Shown here: piece after piece, positions 17,505 to 29,816 of the stretch | Position numbering within the stretch: position 1 is the first letter of the stretch | Layout: each line of letters starts with the position of its first letter | Translations under genes and position numbers: made by a program | The notes under the pieces: generated by a model | What the model saw: only the letters and a program-made list of their open reading frames with translations | What the model was told of the DNA's origin: nothing | The model's database searches: none | Source: Aspidapion aeneum | Taxonomy: Eukaryota; Arthropoda; Insecta; Coleoptera; Brentidae | Length of the DNA: 64,000 nucleotides | Assembly (NCBI GenBank): GCA_963576565.1 | Contig: OY755039.1 | Location: forward strand, 83,168,955 to 83,232,954 | Direction of reading: 5' to 3'

Positions 17505-19660
17505 AGCGAAGTTCTTTAGTTTTTCGGCGTTTGCTTCTATCACTCCATTCTGTGAATGTTTTTTGAGGGCAGCCCGGCCTTGTAACTATAAAAAATTATA
17601 ATGTATTAGCATTTATAAAATAAGTAAAAAAAACACAGTCGGAAAAACCTAATTTAAAAAAACACAAACAAAAAGTATTTTTTTCGCAAGTGCGGCAAAT
17701 TGCTTTTTCCGCACCATTTTTAGTGCGGAAAATCCATTTATTAACGTTGAAAGAACTCACGAAGCATCGTTCTGTCAGCGACATGTGCGTGCCGAAAAAT
17801 CGTATTTTGTTTTATACTTGTTAGGAAAATAGATTATTTGCTATTACAGTATGAAAAGAAGCATTATTCTGCACTTGCAAAAAAGCATCACCATAGCAAC
17901 ACAGTTAAAAAATAACTCGTCAGCCAAAGTTTAATAAAAGTGAAAAAAATACTAATTTCGGTTTTTTTTCCTCACGCCTGTAGAAAAAATAGTATACTTA
18001 ACACGCGCGTAAATTTAATTCTCCGCACTTGACTACTGGCCGAACTTCGCTAACGCGTTTTTCGCACTTCTTAGGTAAACTGCCATGTTTATTTTCCTTG
18101 AAATCTAAAGTAAACCGTGGAATAACCTTATATCCGAAAATCTACAGTAACACATACTTACCTGTAGTTGAAAATGATAATGAAGTCATTTCGTCAAGCC
18201 AATCACTGTTGTTTTTTCAAATATATCTTTCTTTTTATATGCTGCTTGCCATCTTAAAGCCATGTTTTATTAATGATAGTTTTTATTTCCAAGACTTTCG
18301 TTGATCTTCATCTTTACAGAAATTATTGAGCACAGTTTCCTCCATTTGAATCAACTTTGTATCAAAATTTTGTGCCTGTGAACCGTCTACTACATTGTGA
18401 ATGTCTTTCCGGGATAAGAATTTGACACCAGACAGACCTAAAAGAAAAAAAACATCCATGATTTTTTTTTGTATTTTTTTTTAACATGCACTGCCCACTA
18501 AAAAAATTAATTAAAAATTCATCCACGGTATTCCACGGCTACTTTTTTATTAAATGTCTTACTTAAGTTGCCTACTTTAATTCTATATACAATTCAAAGT
18601 TTAGAAAAGCTGAGAAGTTAAGTAAAACTCTTTCTGTTTCTGTTTAAAACAACTAAATTTATCATTTTTTTATGTGGTTCGATTTTTGATTATATTTACT
18701 AAACTATAAGGTTGATTTCACTGAAAATTGTTTAAAATGCAAGTACTTACCCGGTTTTGATAAATCCATCACAAACATTTTATCTACAGTTTTAAAACAC
18801 TTATTTATAACAAGCAATGTGAGAACACCTAAACAGACCTATTGGCAATGCGCGCGTGCGCAGAGGAACACCGACTTTCAACTGATGCTATAAGTCAGCG
18901 CGGGAGTCGAGTAAAAAACCATGGCTGCTGCATGATGTGATGACACTATTCTTAATTTCACAAATCGCATATATGGCCAGCTTTTAGGCTCCGATACCCG
19001 TCCGTGCATCGCTTCAGTATGCGGTTTTCGGAACACAGTAGGACACATTTTTAAATAATTTGTGTTTTAAGCAAAAAGTTTGTAGGAACTTGGAGTGTGC
19101 TAATTGGCTGGGAAGGTATGAGATACATACTGGATTTATTTTTTTGTGTTGCTGCCCACTAAGCACGAATTCGCAAAAAACGTTAAATAAATGTTGAAAA
19201 AAAATGTTTTTTTTTCTAGCACAAATTTGTGTTAAAATTAAGTTAACTTTTGACATTAAAAAAACATGTTGAAAATCTTAAAGAAAATTTCATGTAAAAG
19301 CATTACCAAAAATATATTTCTATATAATATATAATAACGTTAAGAAACCAATATTTAAAAAATCTAAATTTTATTAGCATTAAAAATAATACCATCAATA
19401 TATGGTTATTTTTATAATGTTTTTCCTAAATCTCATTTCTAACGTTGAATTTAAGATATAGCTAATAAATGAGTTGTTTTTTAAACATTAAAAAAATGAT
19501 ACTATAGAGGGCGCTGCCGCATAGTTCCACTACCAGAACGGGCCATCGCCATTTTTGTTGCGTTTCGCTGCGAGTTCATATGAGTCGGTGCAGATACGCT
19601 TTGTGCAATTTTGGTTAAAATATTTACCTTTTGTAGAAACAAACAGTGCAAATTAAAAGC
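17502..19660. other. noncoding stretch, no gene recognised
   Basis: AT-rich sequence with a few short hairpins, such as TTCCGCACC/AGTGCGGAA near 17706-17735, and a small CpG-rich patch (~18845-18915: GCGCGCGTGCGC). GGGCGCTGCC at 19508 is a weak CTCF-like match. Open frames here lack domains or sensible starts. Nothing else can be supported. Confidence 0.5.
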
Positions 19661-19663
19661 ACA

Positions 19664-19982
19664 ATTATTAATAATTACACGTAAATTTAGTGGGAATAAG
19701 GACACTGTTGTTCTGGTAAATATACGTTTTAATCGATCGGTACCGTTTCGAGAATGGTTTTTGTCTTCATCAGACCTTCAGACTAGATAGTACATTGGAA
19801 CAATTTTTTGTTGTTCCAATGTACTATCTAGTCTAAAGGTCTGATGAAGACAAAAACCATTGTCGAAACGTTACCGATGGATTAAAACGTATATTTACCA
19901 GAACAACATTGTCCTTATTCCCACTAAATTTACGTGTAATTGAATTGCAAGGGCGTGATAAGTTTACCAAATTATTAATAAT
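19664..19982. mobile_element. small Penelope-like inverted insertion with 12-bp target duplication
   Basis: A near-perfect inverted repeat has arms of about 131 bp (19673-19803 and 19811-19941) around a 7-bp centre. The 12-mer ATTATTAATAAT stands on both sides (19664-19675 and 19971-19982). Each arm carries a hammerhead-ribozyme-like core. In the right arm it is CTGATGA (19841-19847), a GACA/TGTC stem, then GAAAC (19865-19869); in the left arm it is the same on the minus strand (19767-19773 and 19745-19749). Inverted terminal repeats with hammerhead motifs and a target duplication are known marks of Penelope-like elements. No coding part remains. Confidence 0.65.
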
Positions 19983-21060
19983 GATAATGAATACATACTT
20001 GGATACGAACATATACAGTATAGTTAAAGAATAACAAATATGTATGCAATGATTTAAATGAAGCATCATAAAATTAGGTAAGAAAAGTAAACAAAAGTAA
20101 AAAAATTGTTTTGTATGGAATATCGCATACCTACGTTACAGTTAATCAGACAGGGAATGCCATAATTCACCGCGAATGATTAGCCGCCGGACCTTAAGCC
20201 GCGTATTCATTTGAGGCAGAATTCGCAAGCCTCGCAGCGGGACCAAACGAATGCATCGGCACAGGACCCTGTCCGATCAGAGTGCGAATTTCCAAGGAGT
20301 ATTCAGTTGAATATTGTTTGCCTTGTATTCACTTGAGCATTATTGAGAACGAGAGCGAGGCACTTATTGTTTACATGTAATTTTAAATTTTATTTTCAGA
20401 AGCTACGGATCCGAATTTTCTTTACTGAGGTTCGAGTTCACGAAAACCTCAACGGACTCTTGCTGCTCTGTTTTTCCAAAATAGAAGAATTTTATTTACA
20501 TAATTTAAGTTACCTTATCTTTAGAGATATTTGAAAAAAATATATTTTTTCAGTCTTAAGAAAACATTTATTTTTCAGTGTTAGAAAAACATTTCTTTTT
20601 CACTGTTAAAAATCAATATTTTTTTAACGTTTGAAAAACACTTTAAAAAAACGTTATAAAAACATCAGATTATTTTTCAAACGTCAGAAAACGGGTTATT
20701 AAGCTTCTTTTTAAGTGGGTGTGTTATTGTCAGGCAGGCATTTAAAATTCAAAAAGTATTTAAAGCTCTAATAAAGCGAGCCTCTATCGTATGGGATACC
20801 TTTAACGCCTTTATGGTCGTTATGCTAAGATATATGAACGCTTAAATATGTCGAAGAATTTTAGTATGGCATTCGCAGGGAATTTTTGTGTCTAAGAGGA
20901 ATTTAATAAACCATAAATTTTATTAAAAACTAAACGGTTAAAAGCCTCGCTCTTACACAACCTAGAAAAGGATTAATTTTAAAAAATATGGTGTTGTGTC
21001 TACGAGGAGTAATCCGTTTAGCTAATATTATTAATAATCAATTAAATCTTTTTTTTTTTT
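19983..21060. other. noncoding, with a degenerate tandem patch
   Basis: No gene recognised. At 20530-20690 there are diverged tandem copies of a ~35-bp unit like TTTTTCAGTGTTAGAAAAAC. The rest is AT-rich and unremarkable. Confidence 0.5.
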
Positions 21061-22940
21061 GGACTAAAATAAATGGATCCATAACGGATCTGATACCTTC
21101 CTAGCTAGCCTATTAGCACACAGTGAAGCTTTGAAAATCAGCCTTGAAAGCAGTTGAAGCGCACAGGGAAAAATGTGCAAAGTCACTCTTAGTTAGTTTA
21201 GACATATAACATTTTGAAAGTTTAAAACTGGCACGTTCTTTCCCTGTTGGCCAAATGAATTATTAATAATATCTTGGGACACGGCCTTTTTTTCCCAGTT
21301 TGAATATTCCAGATAATGGGTAGGGGACAATTCGCCGCGGTCAATTTGCCGCAGCCGATTCGCCGCGGCCGATTTGCCGCGGGACAATTCGCCGCCGGCC
21401 GATTCGCCGCGGGGACAATTCGACGCGAGATTTTTTATTTTATGATGTTACCATTGGGAATTGTTTAAACAGTTTTATTTACCTTGACTTCATATAATAT
21501 ATTTGTTTATTTGTTTGATCATAACTTTTTTGAAAATTTTCCAACTAGGTATTTGGGGTTAGTATACAATTCAACAGTTTTTTTTATTAGAAAATAAATA
21601 CACGGCGGATCCAAAAAATGAACCGATTTTCCTCAAACTTAAAACATCGCGGCGTTTAAGGTAACTTAATACAATTTTTGACTTAAATTTAAAAAATAAA
21701 AATGGTGTATTCAAAATGGCGGATTTTCCCATTTATAAACCGATTTGCATCAAACTCGGAACTTGAGATCTTTCAGGTCGCTGATTATTATTTTTAACTT
21801 AAATTTTAAAAAATGAAACTAGCAGTTCCACAATGGCGCACTTTCTTATTTATAAAACCGATTTGCCTCAAACTTGAAGCCTAAGGTAACTCAATACAAT
21901 TTTGATTTAAATTTTAAAACCTGAAAATAGCGGATTCCTCGGGGCCTAGGCCCCCCCAAGTCTAAGATTTTTTTAGATATTTTTCACATATTTCATGAAT
22001 AAAAAGATTAAAGAGTATAAAATTCGCCATCATGAGGCTTCGCCCCCCCCCCCCCCAGAGGCATCAGCCCCCCCCCCATTTTGAGACAAATCGGTTTATA
22101 AATAAGAAAGTGCGCCATTGTGGAACTGCCATTTTGATTTTTTAAAAGTTAAGCTAAAAATAATAATCAGCGACCTGAAAGATCTCAAAGTTCCGAGTTT
22201 GATGCAAAAATGTTGAATTGTATTATACTAACCACCAAATAACTAGTTGGAACAGTTTGAAAAAGTTATGATCAAACAAATAAACAAATATATCATATGA
22301 AGTCATGCTAAATAAAACTGTTTAAGCAATTGGCAATGGTAACATCATAAATTAAAAAATCTCGCGGCGAATGGTCCCCACGGCGAGTCAACCGGCGGCG
22401 AATTGTCCCGCGGCGAATCGGCCGCGGCGAATTTGCTGCGGCGAATCGACCGCGGCGAATTGTCCCATCCCCTCCAGATAATAATACACTTAAGACATCA
22501 TTTGGCATATATAACCCACTTTCTTGAAAAAAATGACTTTGCACGTTTTTTGCCTGTGCTCTTCAGTTGCAAAATGCAGTCTACTATATTCCGAAAACCA
22601 CATATTGATGCGATGCTCGGTTAAAATGTTAGCATTTTAATGAAATTTAATTGTCAAAAAACTGTCATTAGCATTAATGGATTTTGACCAAAATCTAATC
22701 AGCTCGTTAGAACGTCGAACACTATTTTACCTAAAAAGTTGAGCTGAATCGGTTCAGCGGTTTAGGAGCTATCGTGTTACGGATAGAAAAAAAAACATGT
22801 ACACACACACAGACAGATATCACGACGATATTGCTAGAATAGGTCAAAATACATCCAAGTAGCACATTTTTGGCGTTATCACAAAAAAATTTTTTCAATA
22901 ATACCTTCTTTAGCCATTGCTATGCGGGCTAGGAAGGTAA
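21061..22940. repeat. dispersed repeat, copy 1 (split by a foldback element)
   Basis: The left part (AATGGATCC...GATACCTTCCTAG...TTAGCACAC, 21071-21122) and the right part (GACCAAAATCTAATCAG...GGAGCTATCGTGTTACGG..., 22500-22940) match a second copy at 56430-57620. The right part includes an (AC)n run and TCACGACGATATTGCTAG. The foldback at 21318-22473 interrupts this copy; different insertions interrupt the other. No protein is encoded. Confidence 0.7.
21318..22473. mobile_element. foldback element FB-a, 1156 bp, 9-bp TSD
   Basis: CCAGATAAT stands on both sides (21309-21317 and 22474-22482). The ends are GGGTAGGGGACAATTCGCC and its near-inverse, and the first ~100 bp of each arm are tandem units like ATTCGCCGCGG. 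The pairing continues inward through most of the element (for example 21776-21860 with 22090-22200), leaving only a small C-run-rich centre near 21950-22075. Long inverted repeats built of short tandem subrepeats plus a 9-bp duplication are the known pattern of Foldback/MULE-type elements. No transposase is present, so it is nonautonomous. Confidence 0.8.
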
Positions 22941-23059
22941 AAATAACAAAGGATAATCGAATGTTTTGATATGACACGAATCATCACAGATCCACCAGGC
23001 ATATCCAAAAAGTTGTTTGACAAAAATGCTTGCTTAAACAAGGCCAAGAAAAATATACA

Positions 23060-23770
23060 GGCCACGACCCTGAAAAAATCAGCTGTTCTCTGGGGGCTGA
23101 CTTTTACATTGGGTCTTATGGGAGGTCAGACGTTTTTTTGGATATTTTCAAAATGGCACTACAGATTTCCGCGAAATTTCAGTGAAATATTCTTAGACAC
23201 CATCCCGATATTCTACCAAACTTTTGTAAGGATGCAAGATGATTAAAAGGGTAAAATCTTTAAGATTTAGCATTTCTTATTTTGAATTCAAATTACCCGC
23301 CATATACCGCATGCCAACTATTATATTTGACATGTATTTGACTTTGTCATCTGTGTTTGTCATATTCGCTTCAGCTTTAAATTTAATTTTTGCGAGAGCC
23401 AAGGTCAACACAAAATTAGAGGCCACGACCCTGAAAAATTCAGCTGTTTTCCCGGGGCTGAATTTTACATTGGGTCTTATGGGAGGTCAGACGTTTTTTT
23501 ATGATATTTTCAAAATGGCACTACAGTTTTCTGCAAAATTTCAGTGAAATATTCTCAGACACAATCCCGATATTCCACCAAAGGTTTGTAAGGAAGCAAC
23601 ATGATTAAAAGGTGAAAATGTTCACGATTTAGCATTCCTTATTTTGAATTCACATTACCCGCCATGTACCACATGACAACTGGAATATTTGACATGTATT
23701 TGACTTTGTCATCTGTGATTGTCACATTCGCTTCTGCTTTAAACTTAATTTTTGTGTGAACTAATGAAGC
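23060..23770 (+). repeat. two tandem copies of a ~361-bp unit
   Basis: GGCCACGACCCTGAAAAA occurs at about 23061 and 23422, each followed by GGGTCTTATGGGAGGTCAGACG and then a shared ~300-bp body. Copies differ by scattered substitutions. Open frames inside end at different points in the two copies, so they are not conserved coding. Confidence 0.75.
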
Positions 23771-24240
23771 GGCTATGAATAATTAAGGATTACTATACAT
23801 TTAAAAAACATTGTTCTGCCAGAATAAAGTTTAAACAATCTCAAAAATGGCTTTATTAAAAAAAAAATCAAATATTCATGAACCGTCATTCCAACTTCAA
23901 TATTTTATTGACAATCAGCTGTGTCGTAACGTGGCCATCAAAAAAAAATCAGCCCCGGATGTGACGTCAACAAAGTGGAGGATCGTGGCCCGTCCGTTTT
24001 GATAGCCCTGCGTCCTGCGTGAGGTAATGAAGCGGCTCTGAAAAATTAAGGATTACTATACATTTAAAAAAAATTGTTCTGCAGGAATATACTAAAAACA
24101 ATCTCAAAACCGGCTTTATATAAAAAAAATTAAATATTCATGAACTGTCATTCCAACTTCAATATTTTAAAGACAATCGGCTGTGTTGTCGTGTAACTAT
24201 CAAAAAAGAATCGGCCCCGGATGTGACATCAACAAAAAAA
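23763..24240 (+). repeat. two tandem copies of a ~263-bp unit
   Basis: GAAGCGGCT...AATTAAGGATTACTATACATTT begins near 23767 and again near 24030. Both copies run through ATTCATGAAC-GTCATTCCAACTTCAATATTTT to GGCCCCGGATGTGAC-type ends. It follows directly on the 361-bp tandem pair. Confidence 0.75.
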
Positions 24241-24882
24241 TCTAATGATACCAGGTAGTTGCTAAGCGCCATTGTAAAATTAGCTAGGTTAAGTAGTGTA
24301 ACTCCTTAAATGGTCGTTTAAAATCTTTTAAACATATTATTTTAAAGTATAAAGACAAAAAAAATTTACTGTTAACAGTCAAATAAAAAATAAAAAATCT
24401 TAGATAAATGACATATTAGGTTATATCAACTATCACTGAAACGAATGGTCACGCAAATATTTAACATACATAAATATAGGAAAAGCACAATTATGTCACC
24501 CTGGAAAATACAGCTAAAGTCACGTCCTAAAAAGAAAATTAAAGATTTATTTAAGAATCTGCAAAATAAATTAATTGAAAATATACGATATGCAATTTAA
24601 AGTCAGGTAGTAAATATGAGGGCCCGATGCAGACAACTAGTGTGGCAAGCAATATACTGTGACCGACCGGTTCAAAAAAAGACCACGTTTTCGTCTTATG
24701 GGGATTTACATGGTGTGAGTGAGCCAGAACCCCCCTTCCCTATCCACTTTTATGATACCAAAACCTAATCTCGTGTTTAAAATAAATAAAGACAAATCAA
24801 CTCCGAAATTTTGATTCTTAAATTGTTTGGACATGATATACTATATACCCAATCCAAACCCTTAATATTGGTTAAACAATCT
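24241..24882. other. noncoding, nothing recognised
   Basis: AT-rich sequence without a credible gene, RNA or repeat that I can define. Confidence 0.5.
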
Positions 24883-25740
24883 CGCCAGTATTTATTAAGG
24901 CTGCTAAGTGCTAAGTCCTACAATCCTAGGTTTAAAAGTCTACATTTTGCTTGAAGGTTTATCTCATTTTTCCCGTAAATGCAATAGTTTTTAATATTTT
25001 TTGTTGTTACAAAGACATTATTTCCACACAAAGGTTATAAATATATAAACATAATCAAATATTTTGGATTAACAATGGTAGCCATATTTAAATCTCCAAA
25101 TGTCACTAGGAAATGTCGAATAAAAACGGTGTAAATCAGTGTCAGCTGTCCGCTATATTTTACATGTTAATTTTTTAGACAAGTTAGCGACAATTAAACC
25201 AATGGTCGATTGTTTTAGGGAATGAGTAATTGAAAAGGGATTCTAATATATCTTGTGCTTTTTACAGTATTTAAATATTGATACGTATTTAATACGGTAA
25301 TGCATCTCAGATATAGTTTTAAGTTATTTATGTATTATTTAGCTTTGATTATTTTTACATGTAAGTTTTTTTGTCAATCATGGATTATTTCTATTGTTTT
25401 TCGAACTTTAAACCACCCCTCAAGAGTGGTACTACAATTTAAGACTATTTTTAACGGGAATCCTACGACTGCACGGACTGTTTCCAAAAAATTACATTTG
25501 GTTACATAATTTTTATGTGGTTTTTCTTTATTTATAAAGTTAATTTGAATTTATATGAGATAAAACTCACTGAAAAATGCTTACTATCATATTGCACATT
25601 AGGGTGAACCAAATCTTTGCAGTTATTTGACCTGTGAGTATTAAAAAAATACACTTAAACCGGTCGGTATCAAGTCTATAGACTTGATACCTAAACCCGG
25701 CCTACAGTGCTAAGTCTTAAGGTCTCAGTAAATACTGGTG
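24883..25740. mobile_element. MITE-like element A, CACCAGTATTTA ends
   Basis: It begins CGCCAGTATTTATTAAGG and ends CTCAGTAAATACTGGTG, imperfect 17-bp inverted ends. About 150 bp (25030-25185) match the minus strand of 49650-49800. A perfect 26-bp palindrome sits at 25666-25691. No transposase frame. The target duplication is not clear. Confidence 0.55.
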
Positions 25741-26027
25741 TCTATGTCTGATAAAAAAGTTAATCTAAAGCCCAATAAATATCGAAAAGCTGGCACGGGA
25801 AAAATTTGCGCTCAACAAAGTAGCAGGTAAACTGCCGAAGGTGCAAAAGATATTCAGGATTTATGGGGCAAGATTTAAAACAGGAATCCAGGATATCACC
25901 GGAAATAAAAGAAAAACTTTAAAGTTTTGCCCGCCACCATCGCGCATCGGCCGTGTCGCTGTGCGACTGGAGACGGCAAGCGTCGTTTTATATCCACAGA
26001 CCTTTTAAAGTTTCACCAAGACTCTTC
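25741..26027. other. spacer between MITE-like elements
   Basis: Unique sequence between the two elements that share CACCAGTATTTA ends. No gene seen. Confidence 0.5.
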
Positions 26028-27260
26028 CACCAGTATTTACTAAGGCTTAAGTTTTAGTCTAGGTTTTGGTTTAAGTTTAAGGTTTAGGTTTAAAATTTAA
26101 ATGTGCATTGGTTTGGAAAAATTGATTTTTTGCCGAAACAGGCCGCAATTGATTTGGTATTTTTACCTGTACGGACGATAAAATGTCCTAAAAATTAAAA
26201 TTTAAGACGATTTGTTCTTGAAATTGACCATATAGATCGGAAAAAAGAAGAAAACATGGAAAACTGATTTTTCTACAACTGTCTAATTTAGACTTCTACG
26301 TCACTTTAAAGCCCTAGGTCATCGGATTCCGACTAAAAATCGTCCTTAATTTTAAACTACCTACAGGGGGTGGTTTATCTCATTGTAACTTGAAAACAAT
26401 CACGTTTTTGTTCATTTATTTGTTAAAAATGTAAAATTTGTTCATATTTACGAACGATATGACAAAATTTTATACGATTTTTGGCTTCAATTAACTATTA
26501 GAGCGAGTTTTTTATGGCAATGTACATAAGGCTAGATAAACCGTTTAGTACTGAATTCTCATATCTCTTTTATATTTTAGCATGTAGCTTTCAAACGATA
26601 TTTGCCTTGACGAGGAAAGTAAAAAAAAACGATCTTCAAATTAAAATCCAAATAAACTCACACGCGATTTATTTATTTGCAAATAATCTTTAAATTAATA
26701 TAAAAAATGTTTTTATTTATTTATTTATTTATTGTAGCAGTCATTTTCCATTAATGGATTTAATACGCTCTAGCCATACAGATATCTTTAAGATGTACGT
26801 GCACCGAGATGACAGCAGATGACAATCCCAGTACTTAGTCCAGCAAGTGTCAGTCAAGTCACTTTTACGTCATTTTAATAAATTTAAAAATTTATTTTTC
26901 AGTTTCGCTTTGTTTGTGCAAGTTATGTAATAAAAATTACGAAATTAGAACACATTTTCCGACAATGTCAAGTTTGGGAAGTAAGTGTAAATTGAAACAT
27001 GTAAGTAATTCACTTAAATATCGCTGCATTTTCACTTAAACCTCGTTCCCTATAAACTTAAACCAATAGTTTAAACCATTTCTTTTCCGTTTTTTCCATT
27101 TTTTTTACGAAATTCTTGCAGATTCTTATTTAAACCGGTTTTTTGCCATTGCGATATAACCTATGTAAGTAAAGATTAAAAGAAATTCAGTTAAAACGTT
27201 TCACAAAAGATAAACTAAAAGTTAAATTTAAACCTTAAACCATCTTAGTAAATACTGGTG
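26028..27260. mobile_element. MITE-like element B, same ends as A
   Basis: It starts CACCAGTATTTACTAAGG and ends CTTAGTAAATACTGGTG, a near-perfect 17-bp terminal inverted repeat over 1233 bp. Just inside the ends, TTTAAGTTTAAGGTTTAGG and AAATTTAAACCTTAAACC pair further. No coding region. Its interior differs from element A, so the two share ends but not content. Confidence 0.6.
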
Positions 27261-27650
27261 GTCAGGCTTTCCACGTTTAACGCAACGCCCGTCACAAACA
27301 TTAGGTACTTATTGGAATAAAACTTGACTTTATTTTAGAGTCGGCTTTATTCTGACATATTCACATAGAAAACTGACATCTGACCTCTCAAAATAGACAT
27401 ACCAAAATTAAATTTACAAAGAAAGTCGCTAACTTTCATTTAAGAAAACCAGACACTAATAAATCCGGTTTTTAAATACACAAAGCCCGAATTTTGAAAG
27501 AAAGCAGCTGCTTTTTATATGTAAATCTGTCACAATATGGTCGATTTTAAAATAAGGTCAGGTTCATTTCATTCCAATAAGTGTCTAATATTCTAAAGTA
27601 GATACTTAGATATCTCAATTAGCAATAGGTCGTTGGCTAAACCTCGTGAA
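27261..27650. other. spacer, nothing recognised
   Basis: AT-rich unique sequence with no gene visible. Confidence 0.5.
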
Positions 27651-27659
27651 TCTATCGTT

Positions 27660-28532
27660 GGGTGGCGGAACAAAGATCGAAAGACAAAAGATCAAAAGGC
27701 AAAAGATCGAATACAAAAAATCGAAAAACAAAAAAAATCGCAAAGACAAAAGATCGAAATACAAAAGGTGGAAAAGACAAAAGATCGAAACCACAAAAGT
27801 TCGAAAATCAAACCATCGAAAGTACAAAAGATCGAAAAACAAAAGATTGAAAAACAAAAGATCGAAAATGCAAAAGATCGAAAATACAAAAGATCGAAAA
27901 TGGCGCGTTTCAAAATATCGCTATTACATAGATTTCTCAAAAAAAAAACTTTTCTGATTTCTTTTCCGGGATCCTACAGGGTGTAAAACAAAACCGAACC
28001 AAACCGAACCGATTCGTTTTGGTTCGGTTCGGTTCGGTTTAGTTACACACCCCCTAGGATCCCGTGAAAGAAATCAGGAAAGTTTTTTTTTTTTGAAAAA
28101 TATGAGTCAAAAAGAGACCCTTTATCGAACTATATGATTTGTGTTAAGTATGACAAGTTTATGTGAATATACCTAAGCAAACATGATACGCGTCATTTTG
28201 TATATTTCGATGTTATTTACTTGCGATCTTTTGTCTTCTGATATTTTGTTTTTCGATCTATTGTCTTTCGATTTTCTGTATTTTCGATTATTTGTTTTTC
28301 GATCTTTTGATTTTCGATCTTTTGTATTTTCGATCTTTTGCCTTTTCGATATTTTGTTATTCGATTTTCTGTATTTTCGATCTTTTGTCTTTCGATCTTT
28401 TGTTTTTCGATCTTTTGTATTTTCGATCTTTTGCCTTTTCGATCTTTTGTTTTTCGATCTTTTGTATCGATCTTTTGTCTTTCGATCTTTTGTCTTTTGA
28501 TCTTTTGTTTTTCGATCTTTGTTCTGCTACCC
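27660..28532. mobile_element. foldback element FB-b, 873 bp, 9-bp TSD with one mismatch
   Basis: The flanks are TCTATCGTT (27651-27659) and TCTAACGTT (28533-28541). The ends are GGGTGGCGGAACAAAGATCG and the inverse of GGGTAGCAGAACAAAGATCG. Both arms are minisatellites of about 11-14 bp units like AAAAGATCGAAA (27668-27900), reversed at 28205-28520. The centre (27940-28090) is a second palindrome with GGTTCGGTTCGG runs. Several overlapping open frames here merely reflect the repeat and are not genes. Confidence 0.8.
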
Positions 28533-28551
28533 TCTAACGTTACGTCTAAAT

Positions 28552-28922
28552 CAGTGGAGGCTGGTGACGTTATAAATTGGGGAGGCAGAAATTTATATTC
28601 CATGAAAAAGGAAATAAAAAAACTTACCTAAACAATTTTATTTTAGCATTTTGCAAACAACTTGGTGTAGTTTGTAGTTTATTTGTTTATAGATAACGTC
28701 CGTTCGCCTTTCTTTTCCAGGCGCAAAGTGCTCAACGACAAGTTCAATAAAATTAAAACAATTTTTTTCTTCAAATTAAACACATACCTAAGGTATTCAA
28801 TCGACTTTCACACATTGTAAATGTTTTAATACGCTTTAATTTTGAAAAGGAGCGATCACATTCAACTGTTGTCATAGGCATTGTCCATAATATGTTCTCT
28901 GCAGTTCTTTTTTCACAACCGC
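28552..28922 (-). pseudogene. hAT transposase C-terminal relic and terminus
   Basis: Minus-strand frame 28922 to 28771 contains TTVECDRSFSKLKRIKT...ESRLNTLG. This matches the conserved hATC dimerisation segment, in which a Cys/Glu-Arg-Ser-Phe-Ser-Lys-Leu-Lys motif precedes an RLN-L motif. At 28552 CAGTGGAGGCTGGTGA resembles a hAT terminal repeat, which would be the 3' end of the element. The catalytic part and the other terminus were not found. The relic is truncated. Confidence 0.6.
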
Positions 28923-29460
28923 ACAACCAGTTTTCAGCATCATATTATTTTTTTACGAAATTTTCTATTATAAGTTTTTTTGAAACACACCTCTGCATTA
29001 CTTGCAGTAAAATTTTGGTTAATGTTTAGGTCCGGTCTATGTGGCCCTAAAGATTTTATTTGTAATCGAAGTTTATATGTTAACGTATTAAAATTTGCAC
29101 AGTTAATTATATAATCGACGGTATTTATTTCCATTTTGGAAATAAACAAAAACAAACAATGAACACGCGACCGACAAGGCTTTTAACTACTGACCTACCC
29201 CAAATCAAAACAAACTCATACATCTTCACTAAGGATAGAACCGGCAATGCGTAGGAAGGGCAATGAACGTTTTCGCACGATGGACATGACCGACGTCACA
29301 TAAAACATACATTCCTCCCGCCTCGCGCTTGAACACCCACTCATACAGCGCGGTGCTATCGGCTTGTAATTATTTACGCTAAAAAAGTTTACCCAATTAA
29401 TCGCTTATTCAAAATGGCAAGCAAAGCCGTGATCCTCGGGACAAAACAAATATCAACAAC
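28923..29460. other. noncoding, likely more of the hAT relic
   Basis: No domain recognised. A 71-codon minus-strand frame (28940-29155) may be decayed transposase but has no identifiable motif. 29270-29350 is CpG-rich. Confidence 0.35.
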
Positions 29461-29816
29461 ATGACGCAGCGCATTAGGCGAGAAATTCTAGTAATTAAAA
29501 ATGAATCTATTAACCATTTTCTTAATGAACTTACAGATGACAAAAATACCGACTATTCCCTTTGGAAAGCAACCAAAGATTTTAAAAGACCAATTATTCA
29601 AATTCCACCCATACGAAAATCTAACAACCAGTGGGCAAGGAGTAACAAAGAAAAAGCAGATATTTAGTCATTTAGAAAAAACATTTCAGCCCCACGAAAC
29701 ACCGGATGAAAACTTTCAATTAAATGAACCCCATCAAATCGAAGACCATATTAAGCTTACATCACAAAAAGAAATATTAACAGAAATCCAAAATATTAAT
29801 TCGAAAAAAGCCCCAG
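29461..29816 (+). pseudogene. Jockey-like LINE, 5' piece of split ORF2
   Basis: Encodes the segment before the reverse transcriptase of a Jockey-type non-LTR element (SLWKATKDFKRP, IPPIRKSNNQWARS, HLEKTFQPH). A one- or two-base frame change lies near 29655-29665. Nothing of the endonuclease domain is present upstream, so the element is 5'-truncated. The frame runs into the BEL1 insertion after NSKKAP and resumes at 44958 with GYDLINGVVIK, showing that BEL1 split it. The 5-bp CCCAG at the junction is duplicated. Confidence 0.8.

Noticed and set aside
22971..23547. 91- and 102-aa plus-strand ORFs
   Set aside because: They lie in the tandem 361-bp units, and the two copies do not keep the same frame.
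27660..28532. Long overlapping open frames with K/R/S- or F/S-rich translations
   Set aside because: They are six-frame shadows of the AAAAGATCGAAA minisatellite in FB-b.
27660..28532. CRISPR-like array
   Set aside because: Units are 11-14 bp with no unique spacers, arranged as an inverted repeat in eukaryotic DNA.
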